Source: Lepturacanthus savala (taxonomy: Eukaryota > Chordata > Actinopteri > Scombriformes > Trichiuridae). Taken from it: 64,000 bases of DNA. The stretch spans positions 17,171,654 through 17,235,653 of the forward strand of contig CM060472.1 of assembly GCA_030544235.1 (NCBI GenBank). The letters run 5' to 3'. Position 1 is the stretch's first letter. The number at the start of each line of letters is the position of its first letter. Under the pieces are notes generated by a model. That model was given only the letters and a program-made list of their open reading frames with translations, had not been told where the DNA came from and did not search any database. The translations under genes were made by a program, and so were the position numbers. Of the stretch, positions 36,391 to 47,259 are shown one piece after another.

Positions 36391-37565
36391 AGAGGTGAAG
36401 TACTCAATAACTTTACTGAGTAAAAGGATAAATAATGTTGAAATAAAAAAATAACAAGTAAAAGACCTGAATTTAAAATGTTACTTCAGTAAAGGTCCAG
36501 AAGCATTATCAGCTCAATGTTACAGTATATTATACGACTTGTTTTAAACATTAAATGCATATGAGAGTATTTCATGTTTTAGCTTATCAATGTGAATCCA
36601 GCTTGAGATTCTTTGTGGAAATTAACAGTATCTGCATCATATTTGGCAGTTTTTACGCAAAGTGCAGATTTAAAAGAGACAATTTAATATAATATAGATA
36701 ATATAATAACTTATAATAATCTTCAAGTGCTTATTTGTATCGCTGTTAAAATGTATGACAGCTGTTTGAATGATCAGATCAAAAGTGAAATAGTTAAAGG
36801 ATTCATGTTCTGCAGCTTCTACTGGACAAGGACAAACTGAAACAGTGATGTCAGATTTATCCAGTGAACCTTTATCTGCCGTGAGACACGTTGCATTTAG
36901 AGTCAGTGGGATATTCTTCATCCACAGAAAGCTTGAAATGAGGAAGTGAAAACAGCTCTGCTTCTATAAGTAACAAATAATGAGGACAGATTACTTCATT
37001 AACCTGTGTTTTAATGTGCTTTGATGACGTCTTTTTATCTACGTGTGGTTTGACACGTTGATATAAGTTATTTTAGCATTTAGATAATCCAGTATGGATC
37101 TGTCAATCATTCAGGCTGCACTGTTTTAAAGTGAAAACACTGAAAAATGAGATGTTCACAAAAACTCTGCATGAGCAGCATTAGACTTGTTCTCCTCTCT
37201 AGAGAAACCTCTTATTCAGACAGCAATACGTTCACCGAGCTATGTCTCCTCCTACTGAACGAGACACTTACAATCACGTCTTCCTCTCCTGATATGTGAT
37301 TTCAGATCATGTGTTTTCTGTAATCAGAGAGATGCTGCACCTGCTCATACAGCAGTAGACACACGGAGCTGAGAGCAGGACGCACTGTTCTCATTTAATA
37401 CGATGGCATGATGAAACATTCATCAGCTGCAGACTGGACGTGACACGCTGGCAGTTTTACTCCTGAGATGGATTCACTGCTGCAGGTTTGTGTGCTGGAA
37501 ACTAAGGAGACCAACAACCAGCTGATATCTGCCTGCTTCAAACCTGCAACTACAGCACTCCTCTG

Positions 37566-37634
<69 letters not shown>

Positions 37635-40600
37635 CACACACACAGAGAGATACAGCTCTATCTATGGATCTATATTCATTGTCTTTTGTAAGTAATACCG
37701 AAACCTTCAGGAGGATAAAGGTGTTTTTTAAAGCTTTGGACACACGTGTTCTACAGTTCACAGGCTCAGCCAGGAAAAGTGGCCAATGACTCCTGATTAA
37801 ACCTTAGAGTTTCTCTTGTTCTTTGCCCCAAATAGGCTTTCAGGGTTACCATGGTAATCTGTACCAGATCAGAGTGAACTGGCTAATCACTTAATGTCGA
37901 GGACGTTGGAGCTGCTGTTCTCTCCTGCTGGCTGATATTATAAAGCCTGTTGGATGTTGGCTGGGCAAACATCTGAACAGCTGTTTGGTTGGTTTGGCTG
38001 ATCTCAGAACAGCTGTTTGGTTGGTTTGGCTGATCTCAGAACAGCTGTTTGGTTGGTTTGGCTGATCTCTGAACAGCTGTTTGGTTGGTTTGGCTGATCT
38101 CTGAACAGCTGTTGGGTTGGTTTGGCTGATCTCACAACAGCTGTTTGGTTGGTTTGGCTGATCTCAGAACAGCTGTTGGGTTGGTTTGGCTGATCTCTGA
38201 ACAGCTGTTTGGTTGGTTTGGCTGATCTCTGAAGAGCTGTTGGGTTGGTTTATTAGGTGTAGAACCTCAGTGAGGTGGTGGAAATGGAAACTGTTCTCTG
38301 CCCAACTTCTCTTGAGTGGGATCATTGTTTCCTCTCAGCTCAATTCACGGATCAGCGAGTTATTCAGGGAATATAGGCCACGTTATTCTGATATCCTCCC
38401 CCTGGAGGAGTGTAAGGGGGCATTCCAGCAGCTCTCAGTAAAAAGGAGTCTGTCTTAGCTCAGATGCAGCTCAGTGAGCAGCTGCAGCTCTAAAGACACA
38501 TTTCACTTCTGTCTGCAGAGAAAAACACATTTTTTAGGTGAAGGTTGGAAATTTTGAAAAAAAAAAATGAACAGGAATAAAACAATTAAAGAAATTGAAT
38601 GTGTAAAGGGGTACTCTACACAGGTAGTAGCACTGCAAGGTAACTTATTACATTTTTAAACAAACTTGCAAAACTTTGCATATTCAGACACTAATGTCCT
38701 CCATCTCTCCTCACACTGACTGCAGGCACACCCCTCCTAACACTGACTGTAAATACACCCCTCCTAACACTGACTGTAGACTAGGGCTGAACGATTAAGT
38801 GCATTTGAAATAATATCCTGATATGATAAAAATGCAATTTTCTAACCGCAATGCACCGATGCTCCAGACAAGCCAAATACCTCAAGTCAGGCATCACTGA
38901 CCAAAGTTTGTGTAATGAGCAGTTAAATAAAAATGACATTTATTTGAAGTCATACATCTTTTAATTTAATTCTAACATATTGAAAATTCAGAAGGAACAT
39001 TTTGGGAATGAAAGAAGAACATTTTACACTACATGTATCTAATATTGTGTCAATTTTGTGTGTCATTTTTAATTCATTCATTCTATTTTGTTGAGAAAAA
39101 ATAGAGGATAAAATGTTGCATGTTAAATTGCACATTCCAATTAGATTATTTGCCCAAATCATTCAGCCCTACAGTAAACACACCCCTCCTCGCACTGACT
39201 GTATGCTCTTTATTGACTTAACATGATGTCTCTTTAATTTGCAATAAAAAAACAAACAAATGAGGGTTGCTGCTCTGCAGCAGCTTGCATGTGTGTATGA
39301 TGAGTGAGGACTCGGAGCATTAAAGAAATGTGATGATGATCCTTAACGACAAACTGTCCAGTGCTTTACACAAAATAAGTCATTGAGGGGGCGACCCAAT
39401 AACCAAGTGGTCAGCCCACAGACCACAATGGAAAACCTGCCCTGAGCAGTCATTCATTCCCCTGCTCTCTTTAACCCTTTCCTGTATCAGTACTATCAAC
39501 TATAAATAAAGGCACAAAATGCCCAAAAATAATATTTAAAAATAATTCAAATTAAAAAAAATATTGATAAACCCAGCATGTAACCTGCGCTTGATTTTCT
39601 ATGATCAGAGTCAAGTCCTACCTCTGAGTTTGTACAGCTCTCCATTCACAGAGTTTACAACGAACATGTGCGGAGCCTCGTCGCTCGGGGTTACCGAAGC
39701 ACCAATCAAGGGCAGGGACCCACGGGGCTTCTGGCATTTTCCCTGCTCACTGACGTAGTATTGCAACTGTCCCACCTCTGGATCCAAGACAAAGTACCTG
39801 GATGGAAGGAGGAGAAGGTGGAGAAAAGGAGGGAGAATTTAAGGATGTAATGATCCAGGGAAAAAGAGCAGTGTTAATGTTCCCATCATTTACTTTTATG
39901 TTCTCATTATTGCAGCTTGTTTACTGGTAAATCTGTTTATGGTTTTATTCCTGTTGCACAGTCTCTTCAGTGACATGAAGACAGTGAGGAGGTGATGAGA
40001 TGAGAGCTTTTCTCACTTCTCATTCAACACAGTATACAGGACGTCAACTACCCACATCATCACCTGAGGTGCATTCAACGAGTGTTTGCAAATCAGTACA
40101 AATCAACACAAATCAGCAGAGAGCACTACAAATCAGTGCAGATCACCACCGATCATCACAAATAACCAAAAATTAGCACAGATCATTACGAATCATCACA
40201 ACACAGATCATCACAAACCCTGACAGGCAATCACCAAGAGACAATCACTTGAAATATTTCCAAACTTGCCCTGAAATGTGAGTAGCAGGCGAACTCACGC
40301 ATGAAAACACAACATTTGATTAAAACGGTTAAAATAATGAAACTGTGTTTAAATGAATAGGGTTCGTGGAGGAGGAGGTGAACGGACCCCTGTTCAATGA
40401 TCAATGTCTCTATGACGAAGTAATGAAGCTACAGTATTGATCAGGCTGCAGGAGAGCAGCAGGGTCCTCTTGTTTCTGTTGAAACATTGCAGGGGGCGGA
40501 GCCTAGCCCTATCTCAGGATGGCAAGGGGCGGAGCCTATATATAAACCATCCATCCACACATCTCAAAGCTTCAGGTTGAGGTTGAACCTATAGGATCAG

Positions 40601-41572
40601 TACACCTTCAGTACTTCATTATACCTTCAGTACTTTATTATACCTTCACAGTATTCCAGTACATGTTCAGTACTTTATTATACCTTCAATTCTTTAGTAC
40701 ACCTCAGTAGTATAATACACCTTCAGTACCTCAGTACACCTTCAGTTCTTCACTATACCTTCAGTATTTTTTACACCTTTAGTACTTCATTATACCTTCA
40801 GTACTTCAGTATAACTTCAATACTGCATATTACTTTAAGTACTTCATTATACATTCAATACACCTTCAGTTTAACACACCTTCAGTACTCCATTATACTG
40901 TCAGTACATCATTATACCTTTGTCACTTCAGTACACCTTCAAAAAAATTAAAGATTGAATAAATGATTATTAGTGAATCGGAATTTAGCTTGTTCTTCTT
41001 TCCCAATAATTATCTCAGGACCCTTCACATTTGTCTACTGACCCTTTAGAAGGGCCCAACCTTAGGTTGGGAACCACTGGACTAGTAGTTAAATAGCTCC
41101 ACCTCCAGCAGCTACAACAGTAACATGCTGCAGATTAATAATCTGATGATGTGACAGAGGAAAACAAATCAGTCAGAGACCAAACCAACACTTTACTGCA
41201 ATATTTTAACTACATCAACTCAGAACACTGCAATATTTTAACTACATCAACTCAGAACACTGCAATACTTTACCACCTGTCCCCCTGTCCTCACCTGTTC
41301 TGCCAGCCCTGCAGCAGGTTGGTGTATTTGCTCAGGACCCCCTCCAGCTGCCGCCGCCGCGTCTGCAGATTCACGCTGAACCCCCCTGAACCCGATCCAG
41401 CCGGACTGCCTCGTGATCCAGGACCAGGCCCGCCCAGTGATCCGGATCCGGGGCTCTGTGACCCGGTCCGCGCAGGGTTCTTCGACGATAAGTTCTTGCG
41501 GTCCGAAGACGAGGAGTTGGTCCTGTTGGTCCTGTTGGTCCCGAGATGCGGACTGTAGAGAGGCTTGTCCAT
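24973..41572 (-). CDS. osbpl10: oxysterol-binding protein-related protein 10 (ORP10), 5' seven exons only
   Basis: Coding exons (minus): 41572-41295, 39797-39622, 35808-35729, 35537-35469, 34571-34377, 31795-31546 and 25103-24973. All have GT-AG borders and compatible phases (2, 1, 0, 0, 0, 1, 0), giving 393 codons without a stop. Residues 1 to about 75 are Ser/Gly-rich. The PH domain (about 76-175) contains LEGVLSKYTNLLQGWQNRYFVLD, KPRGSLPLIGA and APHMFVVNSVNGELYKLR. The linker has SPCSQRHLG, ITITHHKSPAAARR, QKNLVQSIDSLP, LLLLKATSAATLSCLGECLHLLQQ and QLKNG, all landmarks of ORP10. ORP10 works at endoplasmic reticulum membrane contact sites in lipid exchange. No ORD exon (the lipid-binding domain) was seen. 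The next same-strand exons are eIF4A3 remnants, so this copy is truncated here or the rest lies beyond the window. The start is the Met opening the exon 1 frame, which fits the family's N-terminal length. Confidence 0.85.
25168..25990 (-). pseudogene. degraded Tc1-like transposon in osbpl10 intron 6
   Basis: The two ends are inverted copies: left GGAAATGTTCAGAC...TTATGTTGCAGCTTCATGCT, right (inverted) GAAAATATTCAGACTGCTTTTGTTATGTTGCAGCTT. The interior keeps phrases of a very common fish Tc1 family, for example AATGATGGAGGCCACTGTGCT and CAGATCTGTGTCCC, with the transposase on the minus strand. It carries many substitutions and no long open frame. Confidence 0.65.
26129..26188. repeat. (TG)n microsatellite
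   Basis: TG run with two interruptions in osbpl10 intron 6. A short imperfect CAACAG/GTTGTTGCTGT palindrome follows at about 26210-26270. Confidence 0.9.
26880..27272. repeat. perfect 26-bp inverted repeat pair, MITE candidate
   Basis: AGCTCACATTTCTGTTTGCTCTACGC at 26880-26905 is exactly the reverse complement of 27247-27272. The arms continue imperfectly inward (ATCAG against CTCAG). The 341-bp interior has an internal triplication of CTACAGTC(T/G/C)CTGA(T/C)TGGT (about 27143-27235). No open frame is present. No clean target duplication was found. Confidence 0.75.
27890..28014 (+). repeat. 10-bp minisatellite (CAGCCGGACT)n
   Basis: About twelve tandem copies of ACTCAGCCGG, nearly perfect in the 3' two-thirds, in osbpl10 intron 6. 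Confidence 0.95.
28498..28615 (+). repeat. 24-bp minisatellite (TTCCAAAGGCAACACACATACATG)n
   Basis: Five tandem copies of a 24-bp unit; the first two are slightly diverged. Because 24 is divisible by three, long open frames appear on both strands, but they are not genes. Confidence 0.95.
28866..30155 (+). mobile_element. Tc1-like transposon with intact ends and a dead transposase
   Basis: A 1290-bp element starts CAGGTGCTGG and ends CCAGCACCTG, flanked by TA on both sides (28864-28865 and 30156-30157), the Tc1/mariner target. The inverted repeats extend about 100 bp with mismatches (AGAATATCAT, TTTATTTCAGTAATTC, GTGAAACTTG). The transposase on + begins near 29179 (MGKIADLTVVQ) and is broken at 29359. 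A second block (29407-29724) encodes CLAWTKDKKDWTAAEVMFSDKSKF and RKRGEAQIPCCLRSSVKVSQ. The stretch around the central catalytic Asp is deleted after PAADQ. DHGIP, NLWGIVKKK and WALITPEQCQRL follow in other frames. It is inert and lies in osbpl10 intron 6. Confidence 0.88.
32930..33165 (+). repeat. (CACCTTCACCATCACTAT)n degenerate repeat
   Basis: A pyrimidine/A-rich array of CACCTTCA, CCATCACTA and TCACAC words in osbpl10 intron 5, which makes a spurious open frame (32898-33371). Confidence 0.8.
33835..33945 (+). repeat. 36-bp tandem repeat, three copies
   Basis: Three copies of a unit with ACATGTTTACATGTCACATG and a TTGTTTCTG spacer. Each unit contains the palindrome-like CATGTTTACATG. All three + frames stay open through it by chance. 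Confidence 0.85.
35900..35948. repeat. (TA)n microsatellite
   Basis: About 22 TA units in osbpl10 intron 2, preceded by a CACACAGACACACACA run. Confidence 0.95.
36020..36156 (+). repeat. tandem repeat (CCAACATCCTGCTGCA-AATGGACTGAA)n
   Basis: Units CTGCTGCAGAACCAACATC and CTGCAAAATGGACTGAACCAACATC alternate about five times in osbpl10 intron 2. Confidence 0.85.
36312..36389. repeat. (TA)n microsatellite
   Basis: About 38 uninterrupted TA units in osbpl10 intron 2. Confidence 0.95.
37576..37645. repeat. compound (TA)n(TG)n(CA) microsatellite
   Basis: A (TA)n run passes directly into (TG)n and then TATACACACACACA, so the segment can fold on itself. It lies in osbpl10 intron 2. Confidence 0.95.
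37975..38246 (+). repeat. 32-bp minisatellite
   Basis: About eight and a half tandem copies of a 32-bp unit containing GAACAGCTGTTTGGTTGG and TTTGGCTGATCTC. Variants are TTTGG/TTGGG and CTCAG/CTCTG. CAGCTG occurs in every copy. Located in osbpl10 intron 2. Confidence 0.95.
38783..39171. mobile_element. hAT-type MITE inserted in a short tandem repeat
   Basis: The termini are TAGGGCTGAACGATTA and (inverted) TAGGGCTGAATGATTTGGGCA. The flanks CTGTAGAC (left) and CAGTAAAC (right) are a diverged 8-bp target duplication. The insertion splits an array of CACCCCTCCTAACACTGACTG units (38730-38780 and 39179-39202). There is no transposase frame. Confidence 0.7.
39375..39535 (+). mobile_element. decayed SINE, tail AATAAAGGCACAAAATGCCCAAAA
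   Basis: The segment ends in the AATAAAGGC...ATGCCCAAAA tail shared with the element at 7835-8010. The head is heavily mutated, and a (T/C)-rich CTGCTCTCTTTAACCC middle remains. Confidence 0.45.
40560..40945 (+). repeat. about 20-bp degenerate repeat (ATACCTTCAGTACTTCATT)
   Basis: About 18 imperfect copies of TACACCTTCAGTACTTCAT / TATACCTTCAGTACTTTAT lie in osbpl10 intron 1. Confidence 0.85.
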
Positions 41573-42561
41573 CCTGATCCTGATCCTGGCGACGGGACGG
41601 AGAAGGAGGATGAGACGGGGGCGGGGGGACAGGAGGGGGACCAGGAGAAGCTGTGAGCAGAGACGTGGACCAGGCTGAACGCGGCGGTGAGTCTGCGGAA
41701 CTAAAGCAGAGGCTGCGGAACCGCAGAAACCGCACTAACCGCACTGCGCCGCTGGTTGGGGCGTCTCTGGGTGCGTGAAAAAGAGTACATGATCCCGATC
41801 CCGGTCCTGGTTCTAGTCCTGGTCCTGGTCCCGTTGCGGCTCTGCAGAGACTGAGGCTCTTCCAGCGTCCAGCTACACACACGCCCACTTCAATTTGGCC
41901 CCGCCCCGGATATTACAACATTCCTGATATACACGTCATCATCCTTATCTTCTTCATCCTCATCTTCAACTTTATATCATATTATAGATTTTAATTGTTA
42001 TATAATAAATGTATATTATGTTATATATTATAATTTCATATTTCATAATCATGTTATATATAATAAAAATAGGTATGATTCCAGAATGTCTGATGCACTA
42101 ATTAACATTTCATAGCCAACAAAAGTGTAAATGGACAGATAATAATAAATAATAAGTTTATATTAATAAAAACTGTATTTCTGTGATTTGGCTCATTAGC
42201 GCCACCTGCTGTAGGCAATGATTAGTTCACCTTTAGGCCGATTCAACACATTAATACAAATAACTGGAGATTATTATTTATCAACATGTTAATCAACATC
42301 AACTTATATCTATAAATATATTTATTATTATTCTCCAGCATTGATATTGAAGATGTGTTATTACGGAGTGAACTACAGTTCCCACAATGCCACAGGACTG
42401 TTTTAGTCCAATCACTGCTGTCCCGGTCGAGCACGTGCTGAGTACCTGCCGCCATACAGGCAGCTGGACCCGGACTCCAGACAGACCCGGACCCGCAGCA
42501 GCAGACATGTAGAGGTGTGTGCGCGTGTGTGCGCGTGTGTGTGCGTGCGTGTCGGTCCACC
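41573..42561. promoter_or_regulatory. shared intergenic region between osbpl10 (-) and tmem42 (+)
   Basis: The two start codons lie 990 bp apart, head to head. The osbpl10 side (41573-41890) is GC-rich. The tmem42 side (about 42410-42561) is GC-rich and contains GTGCGCGTGT repeats in the likely 5' UTR. The middle (about 41930-42330) is AT-rich, so two separate core promoters are more likely than a single bidirectional one. No TATA box was seen. Confidence 0.45.
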
Positions 42562-42867
42562 ATGTTCCCGGGAGTCTTCTACGCGCTGTTGGCCGGTTTC
42601 CTCGGAGCTGTTGCCTCGTCCTCAGCGAAACTGTCCCTGGGAGCGGACTACCTAAAGGGGGTCTGCGAGACCGGACTGCGGACCTGGGGCGAGCAGAGGA
42701 GGTTCCGACAGGAGGACGAAACCACCGCCTGCGACCGGGTGAGGATCAAGTGGACCGGAGGACGTTAGGGTCCTCTGTCCTCTGCCTTATGTCCTTTAGT
42801 CCCCTTCTCCCTGAGTGATGCTGAGGAGCTGGAGTCAGAGATGAGTCCAGCTCCTCAGCATCAGCAC

Positions 42868-42900
<33 letters not shown>

Positions 42901-43902
42901 GCATCATCCTGCTGCGTGTGTGTGTGTGGTCTAGTGGTATTTTGCGGTTGTGTTGAAGAAGGCTTCAGGGCTCTAAAGGGATTCAGGTGATTCTTTATGA
43001 CCTTCACACTCTAACACAGTGACGTCACACTCTGACGTCACGCAGTGACATCGCATTGATTTTTTTTAATAATAAGCTTCAAGAAAGACTTAGAATAATA
43101 CATTAATGATTTAATAATAATACATAAAAATAAAAGAATAAGAATATAAGATATAGAATATAGAATATAGAAGAAAGAATAAGAATATATTAATAATATA
43201 GCAATTATTATAACTTAACAATAACTTTGTTTTTCTCCCTTTTAAAGTTACTTGTATGATGGGACTTTTTAAAGTCGTGTTTCCGTAATAACTGATGACA
43301 ATCTGTGATTTTAGTTGATACAAATAAAATTGACCTGATTGACATTTGAGAGGAAATACTGTTCTTTCTACTCCTCTACAGTTATGCAGCTTTAGATACT
43401 TTCAGATGCAGTTTGGCTATTTTACATTCATTCATTCATTCATTCATTCATTCGTTTTTTTCATTTAATATCTATATTCTATTAAATTGCAGCTTTTCTT
43501 TTTCAAATCTGCACTTTGTGTGAAAGCTGGTAAATACTATGATGCAGTACTGTTAATCTAACCAAATTGTCTTAAACTGGCGCCACGCTGGTAAACAAAG
43601 CATTAAAATACTCTCACATGTATTTAGAGATTAAAACAATTAGGATAATATGCTATAATACAATAACATGGTCTGTATAATTGGATAATTAGTACTTTTA
43701 TTTTGATACTTTAAATACATTTTGATGATAATACGTAGGTAATCCTACTTCAGAAAACACTCACTTACTGAAGTAAATTGTCTGACCACGTTTCCCACTG
43801 ATTAGATCTCAACATCAAGAACTTTTCACAGTATGATGCAGTTTTTGTTGAAATACTCTCTGTCATGACTCAATAGTTCTTTCACTACAGTGTTTGTTCT
43901 AA

Positions 43903-43978
<76 letters not shown>

Positions 43979-44953
43979 CTCACAAATCCACTGTGTATTA
44001 AACATAAATGTGAGTACTGGCTCAGACTCTTGGTGGTTTTGGCTTGAACCCTTTCAGCAGGATCAGGGTCCATCCCGAGTCTTTAGATCCAAACCTTCAG
44101 CTGCTCCAGCTGAATGAGCTGTGGTGTGTTCAGGGTCGGCTGGAAGTGTGGAGCTTCTTCCAGTGGAAAACTAGCAAACCGCCGAACCCTCTAACAGGAC
44201 TGAGCTGTAAATGACCTGGTGATCCTCTGATGGTTTTGACTCTGTGTGTGTGTGTGTTTCAGCTCCACATCCCCCTGCGTCTGCTGTGTGGGGGGCTGCT
44301 CTTCACCTGTAATGCTGTGATGTGGACTTTCCTCGCCAAGGCCCTCAGGTGCTCGTCTTCCTCCGCCCGAACCACTGTGACCACGACCGCCTCCAATTTC
44401 ATCTCTTCCGTAAGTAGCACCAGCTCCTCCCTCACCTGCTTAGCCCATCCTTCACCCCTCAGCTCTTCCTCCGCACCCTCAGCCCCTCCCTCACCCCCTC
44501 AGCTCCTACCTCACCCCCTCAGCTCCTCCTCTGCACCCTGAGCTCCTGCTTCACCCCCTCAGCTCCACTCTCACACCTTCAGCTTCTCCCTCAGCTCCTC
44601 CTTCACGCTCTTACCTCCTCCTCAACTCCTCCCTCACCCCCTCAGCTCCTCCCCCAGCTCCTGTAATAGTGTAATGTACTGTAACAATAGATTAGTATTA
44701 TAAAATGTTTGTGTTTGGAAGTCAGGCCCGAACACACAAATCAAATGGTTGCCCCAGATACAGGTTGTAACAGTTGCCATGGTTATAGGTTGTAACCGTC
44801 TCTCCTCTGCAGGCGTTCCTGGGTCAGCTGATCTTCGGGGAAGCCCAGATCACGCTGTGGTGGGTCGGGATCTCGCTGACGTTTTCCGGCCTGCTGGTCC
44901 TGCAGAGGGTTTCTCCTCAGGACCACAACGCTGGAGCCAAGAAGGACAAATAG
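42562..44953 (+). CDS. tmem42: transmembrane protein 42, 3 exons, 154 aa
   Basis: Coding exons are 42562-42738, 44263-44409 and 44813-44953, all phase 0 with GT-AG borders. The ATG is in good context (CCACCATGT). The protein has four hydrophobic segments: residues about 4-24 (VFYALLAGFLGAVASSSAKL), about 60-86 (LRLLCGGLLFTCNAVMWTFLAKAL), about 95-117 (ASNFISSAFLGQLIFGEA) and about 121-138 (LWWVGISLTFSGLLVLQR). It ends in a short polar tail (AGAKKDK). Landmarks shared with vertebrate TMEM42 are GAVAS.SAKL, NAVMWTF, SNFISSAFLG and ALWW-like TLWWVG..L. The length is close to the mammalian protein. The family is a short, drug/metabolite-transporter-like membrane protein of unknown substrate. It is divergently arranged with osbpl10. 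The exon 2 acceptor follows a (TG)n run. Confidence 0.88.
43905..43976. repeat. (CA)n microsatellite in tmem42 intron 1
   Basis: About 36 CA units without interruption. Confidence 0.97.
44430..44660 (+). repeat. CT-rich repeat (CCTCAGCTCCTCCCTCACCC)n
   Basis: About ten imperfect copies of a 20-bp pyrimidine-rich unit begin just after the exon 2 donor of tmem42. Confidence 0.85.
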
Positions 44954-45174
44954 TAGTCTGGTCTCCACGAGTCTGCCCAGCACCTTCTGGCTGTGTTTAA
45001 CTTCTCCTCTGATTTCAGTTTAAACTGAAGAACATTTACTGAATTAATAGTAACTTTAAGAAACTCTGGGTTTAACCCTCATTCTACTAAATACATAGAT
45101 CCCTAATATAATTAATACATGAAAACAATTCATTATCAATAAACATGTAAACATTGATCAGCTGATCAGAGGAG

Positions 45175-45385
45175 AAGTGCACAGCCCCAGTGGAGACCAC
45201 AGACCTGGTCCTAGTGGAGACCACACACCAGGTCCTAGTGGAGACCACACACCAGACACCAGGTACTGCTGGAGACCACAGACCAGGTCCTGGTGGAAAC
45301 CAGAGACAAGAGACCAAATCCTGGTGGAGACCAGGTCCTGCTGAAGACCAGAGACCAGCTTGAGTTGGAGACCAGGTCCTGGCTG
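45175..45385 (+). repeat. repeat (GAGACCACAGACCAGGTCCTGGTG)n downstream of tmem42
   Basis: About eight imperfect copies of a 22-27 bp unit of GGAGACCA and CCAGGTCCT words. The open minus-strand frame here is a by-product. Confidence 0.85.
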
Positions 45386-45579
45386 CAGATCCAGCTCCCA
45401 AAGCTCTAAAATGGTTGTTCACAGCCTCTAATGAAGCAAACATGAAGCAGCTTTATGGTCACAGAGCTTCCTGCAGAGTTAATGAGGAACTCATTATAAA
45501 TAAATATAAAACATAAATATATACTGTTGGCAGCTGGTTAGCTTAGCATAAAGGGAAAAATGTGCTACCGTACATTAAC

Positions 45580-46080
45580 ACACAAATACTTTCACACATT
45601 AAGACACTAACACTTTAACACACTAACACATTTACGCACTAACACATAAGAATGCACCAGTTATTCAATAAGCAAATTTCAGAAAACACCACATTTGGTC
45701 TACCGAGCAGATGGTATTTCTCACTTACTGGAGATGTTTCTTTGAAAAACATGTCTAAAAATGTATTCCTAACTATTTATGCAATATTTTAAAAAAATAA
45801 TGAAAAACCTATGAACCACATTTGATATTCAGTATTCGGCCAAGCGTTTAATTTTATTCGACTTTGGCCACAAATTTTTCATTTCGGTGCATCCCTACTA
45901 ACACTTTTAACACATTAACACATACTAACGCATTCAAACAAATTAACACACTAATATATTAACACATTAATAAACTAACACATTGATACACTAACACATT
46001 AACAAGCTAACACGTTACCACACACTAACACATTAATACACTAACACATTAGAGCATGTTAGTTTGTTAAAGTGATAGTG
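45580..46080 (+). repeat. (ACACTAACACATTA)n degenerate array
   Basis: TAACACATTAACACACTAACAC words extend on both sides of an inserted MITE (45647-45897). Confidence 0.8.
45647..45897. mobile_element. hAT-type MITE inside the ACACTAACAC array
   Basis: The ends are TAAGAATGCACCAG and (inverted) TAGGGATGCACCGAAATGAA. The flanks are CTAACACA and CTAACACT. The host array is itself repetitive, so the target duplication is suggestive only. There is no transposase frame. Confidence 0.65.
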
Positions 46081-46929
46081 TGTTAACACATTAAACCATG
46101 GCAGAGTATTCTGTTTCCAGTATTTATGCTAAGCTAAGCTAACTGTTGTCTTGCTCCAGTGGTTTTCTCGTGTAACTCAGCAGGTGATCAGAGGGTTTAA
46201 TATCCGATCATTGATTTAAATTGACACAAACAACATGAACGTCGCGTGTGAAGGGCTGATCTGAGGATTCTCTTCTGTCCTTTGGAATTCTAACACGTTA
46301 TTTCAACACTCACTGTAAACATCCTGCACTGATGCTGCATTGTACTGCATGCTGGAGGTGAAACACTTAGCTAACGTAGCATCTTGTTCAGGAGTAATAA
46401 CACTGATGTAGCGCTGAAAGGCTCAGCTGTATCCGCCTGTCTGCCGGATCTTCCTTTTTTAACTGTTTGCTTCTCTTGACAGTTGACCTCTGTGAACGAT
46501 CATGAAGCAGATCTGTGCACGTTGAGCCTCGTTTTATCACGTCACTGCCTCTCCGGCATCACAGGATCACACGTTGAGCTTCATGTCCTGCATTTGCAAA
46601 CATATATTATTCTGTTGCACATCATTGATCCATCATAGTCGTCCTTTTATCATTATAGAATACTATTATACAGACACACAGCGTCCTTCCATGACAGTGC
46701 AATAACAACCTACTTCCTTTAAACCTCAGAACTCTGATGTTTCATAGAAGAGGATTGAGGTTTAATAACTAAGCATAGAAAAAAAAAGCATAACCTGAGA
46801 CTGGGGATGTTTTATCTGTGAAAAATGTAGTCTGAAAAAACAACCAGAACAAACTTAACTGTTTGCATCAGTGTGTTTCAATGAATTTGTAATGAAACAA
46901 TGTTTCAATACTGAATTAGTGATGAGATG

Positions 46930-47253
46930 TTCTTCTATGAGCAAAGGTTTCAATCAACATTTACTTAATCTATTGATTATCTATTGAAACTATTATTTGA
47001 ATACTTGTTTGGTTCATAAAATTAGTTTCCCAAAGCTGAAGATTTAACCTAAAACCCCAAAGATCACCAGTTTACTATTATAGAAGACTAAAGAAACCAG
47101 AAAATAATCAAATTTTAGAAGCTGGAATCAGAGAATTTGGACATTTTCTTCTTAAAAATGACTCAAATCAATTAAATCGGTTATCAAAAAAGTTGGCAAT
47201 TGATGTAATAATTGGCAACTAATCAATTAATTGACTAATCATTGTAGCTTTAC
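46930..47253 (+). mobile_element. hAT-type MITE, copy 2 (inverted relative to copy 1)
   Basis: AAACCAGAAAATAATCAAATTTTAGAAGCTGGAATCAGAGAATTTGG is the diverged reverse complement of the interior at 18951-19321. Mutated termini such as ACTAATCATTGTAGCTTTA flank it. Confidence 0.55.
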
Positions 47254-47259
47254 TCTCCA

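Noticed and set aside
41247..41888. 213-codon minus-strand frame, rich in Pro, Gly and Gln
   Set aside because: It overlaps osbpl10 exon 1 in a different frame. The 41572-41295 frame carries the conserved EGVLSKYTNLLQGWQNR and the correct donor, so this is a GC-rich shadow.
44749..45000. 83-codon + frame across tmem42 exon 3
   Set aside because: It is a different frame from the conserved AFLGQLIFGEAQITLWW reading, which joins in phase with exon 2.
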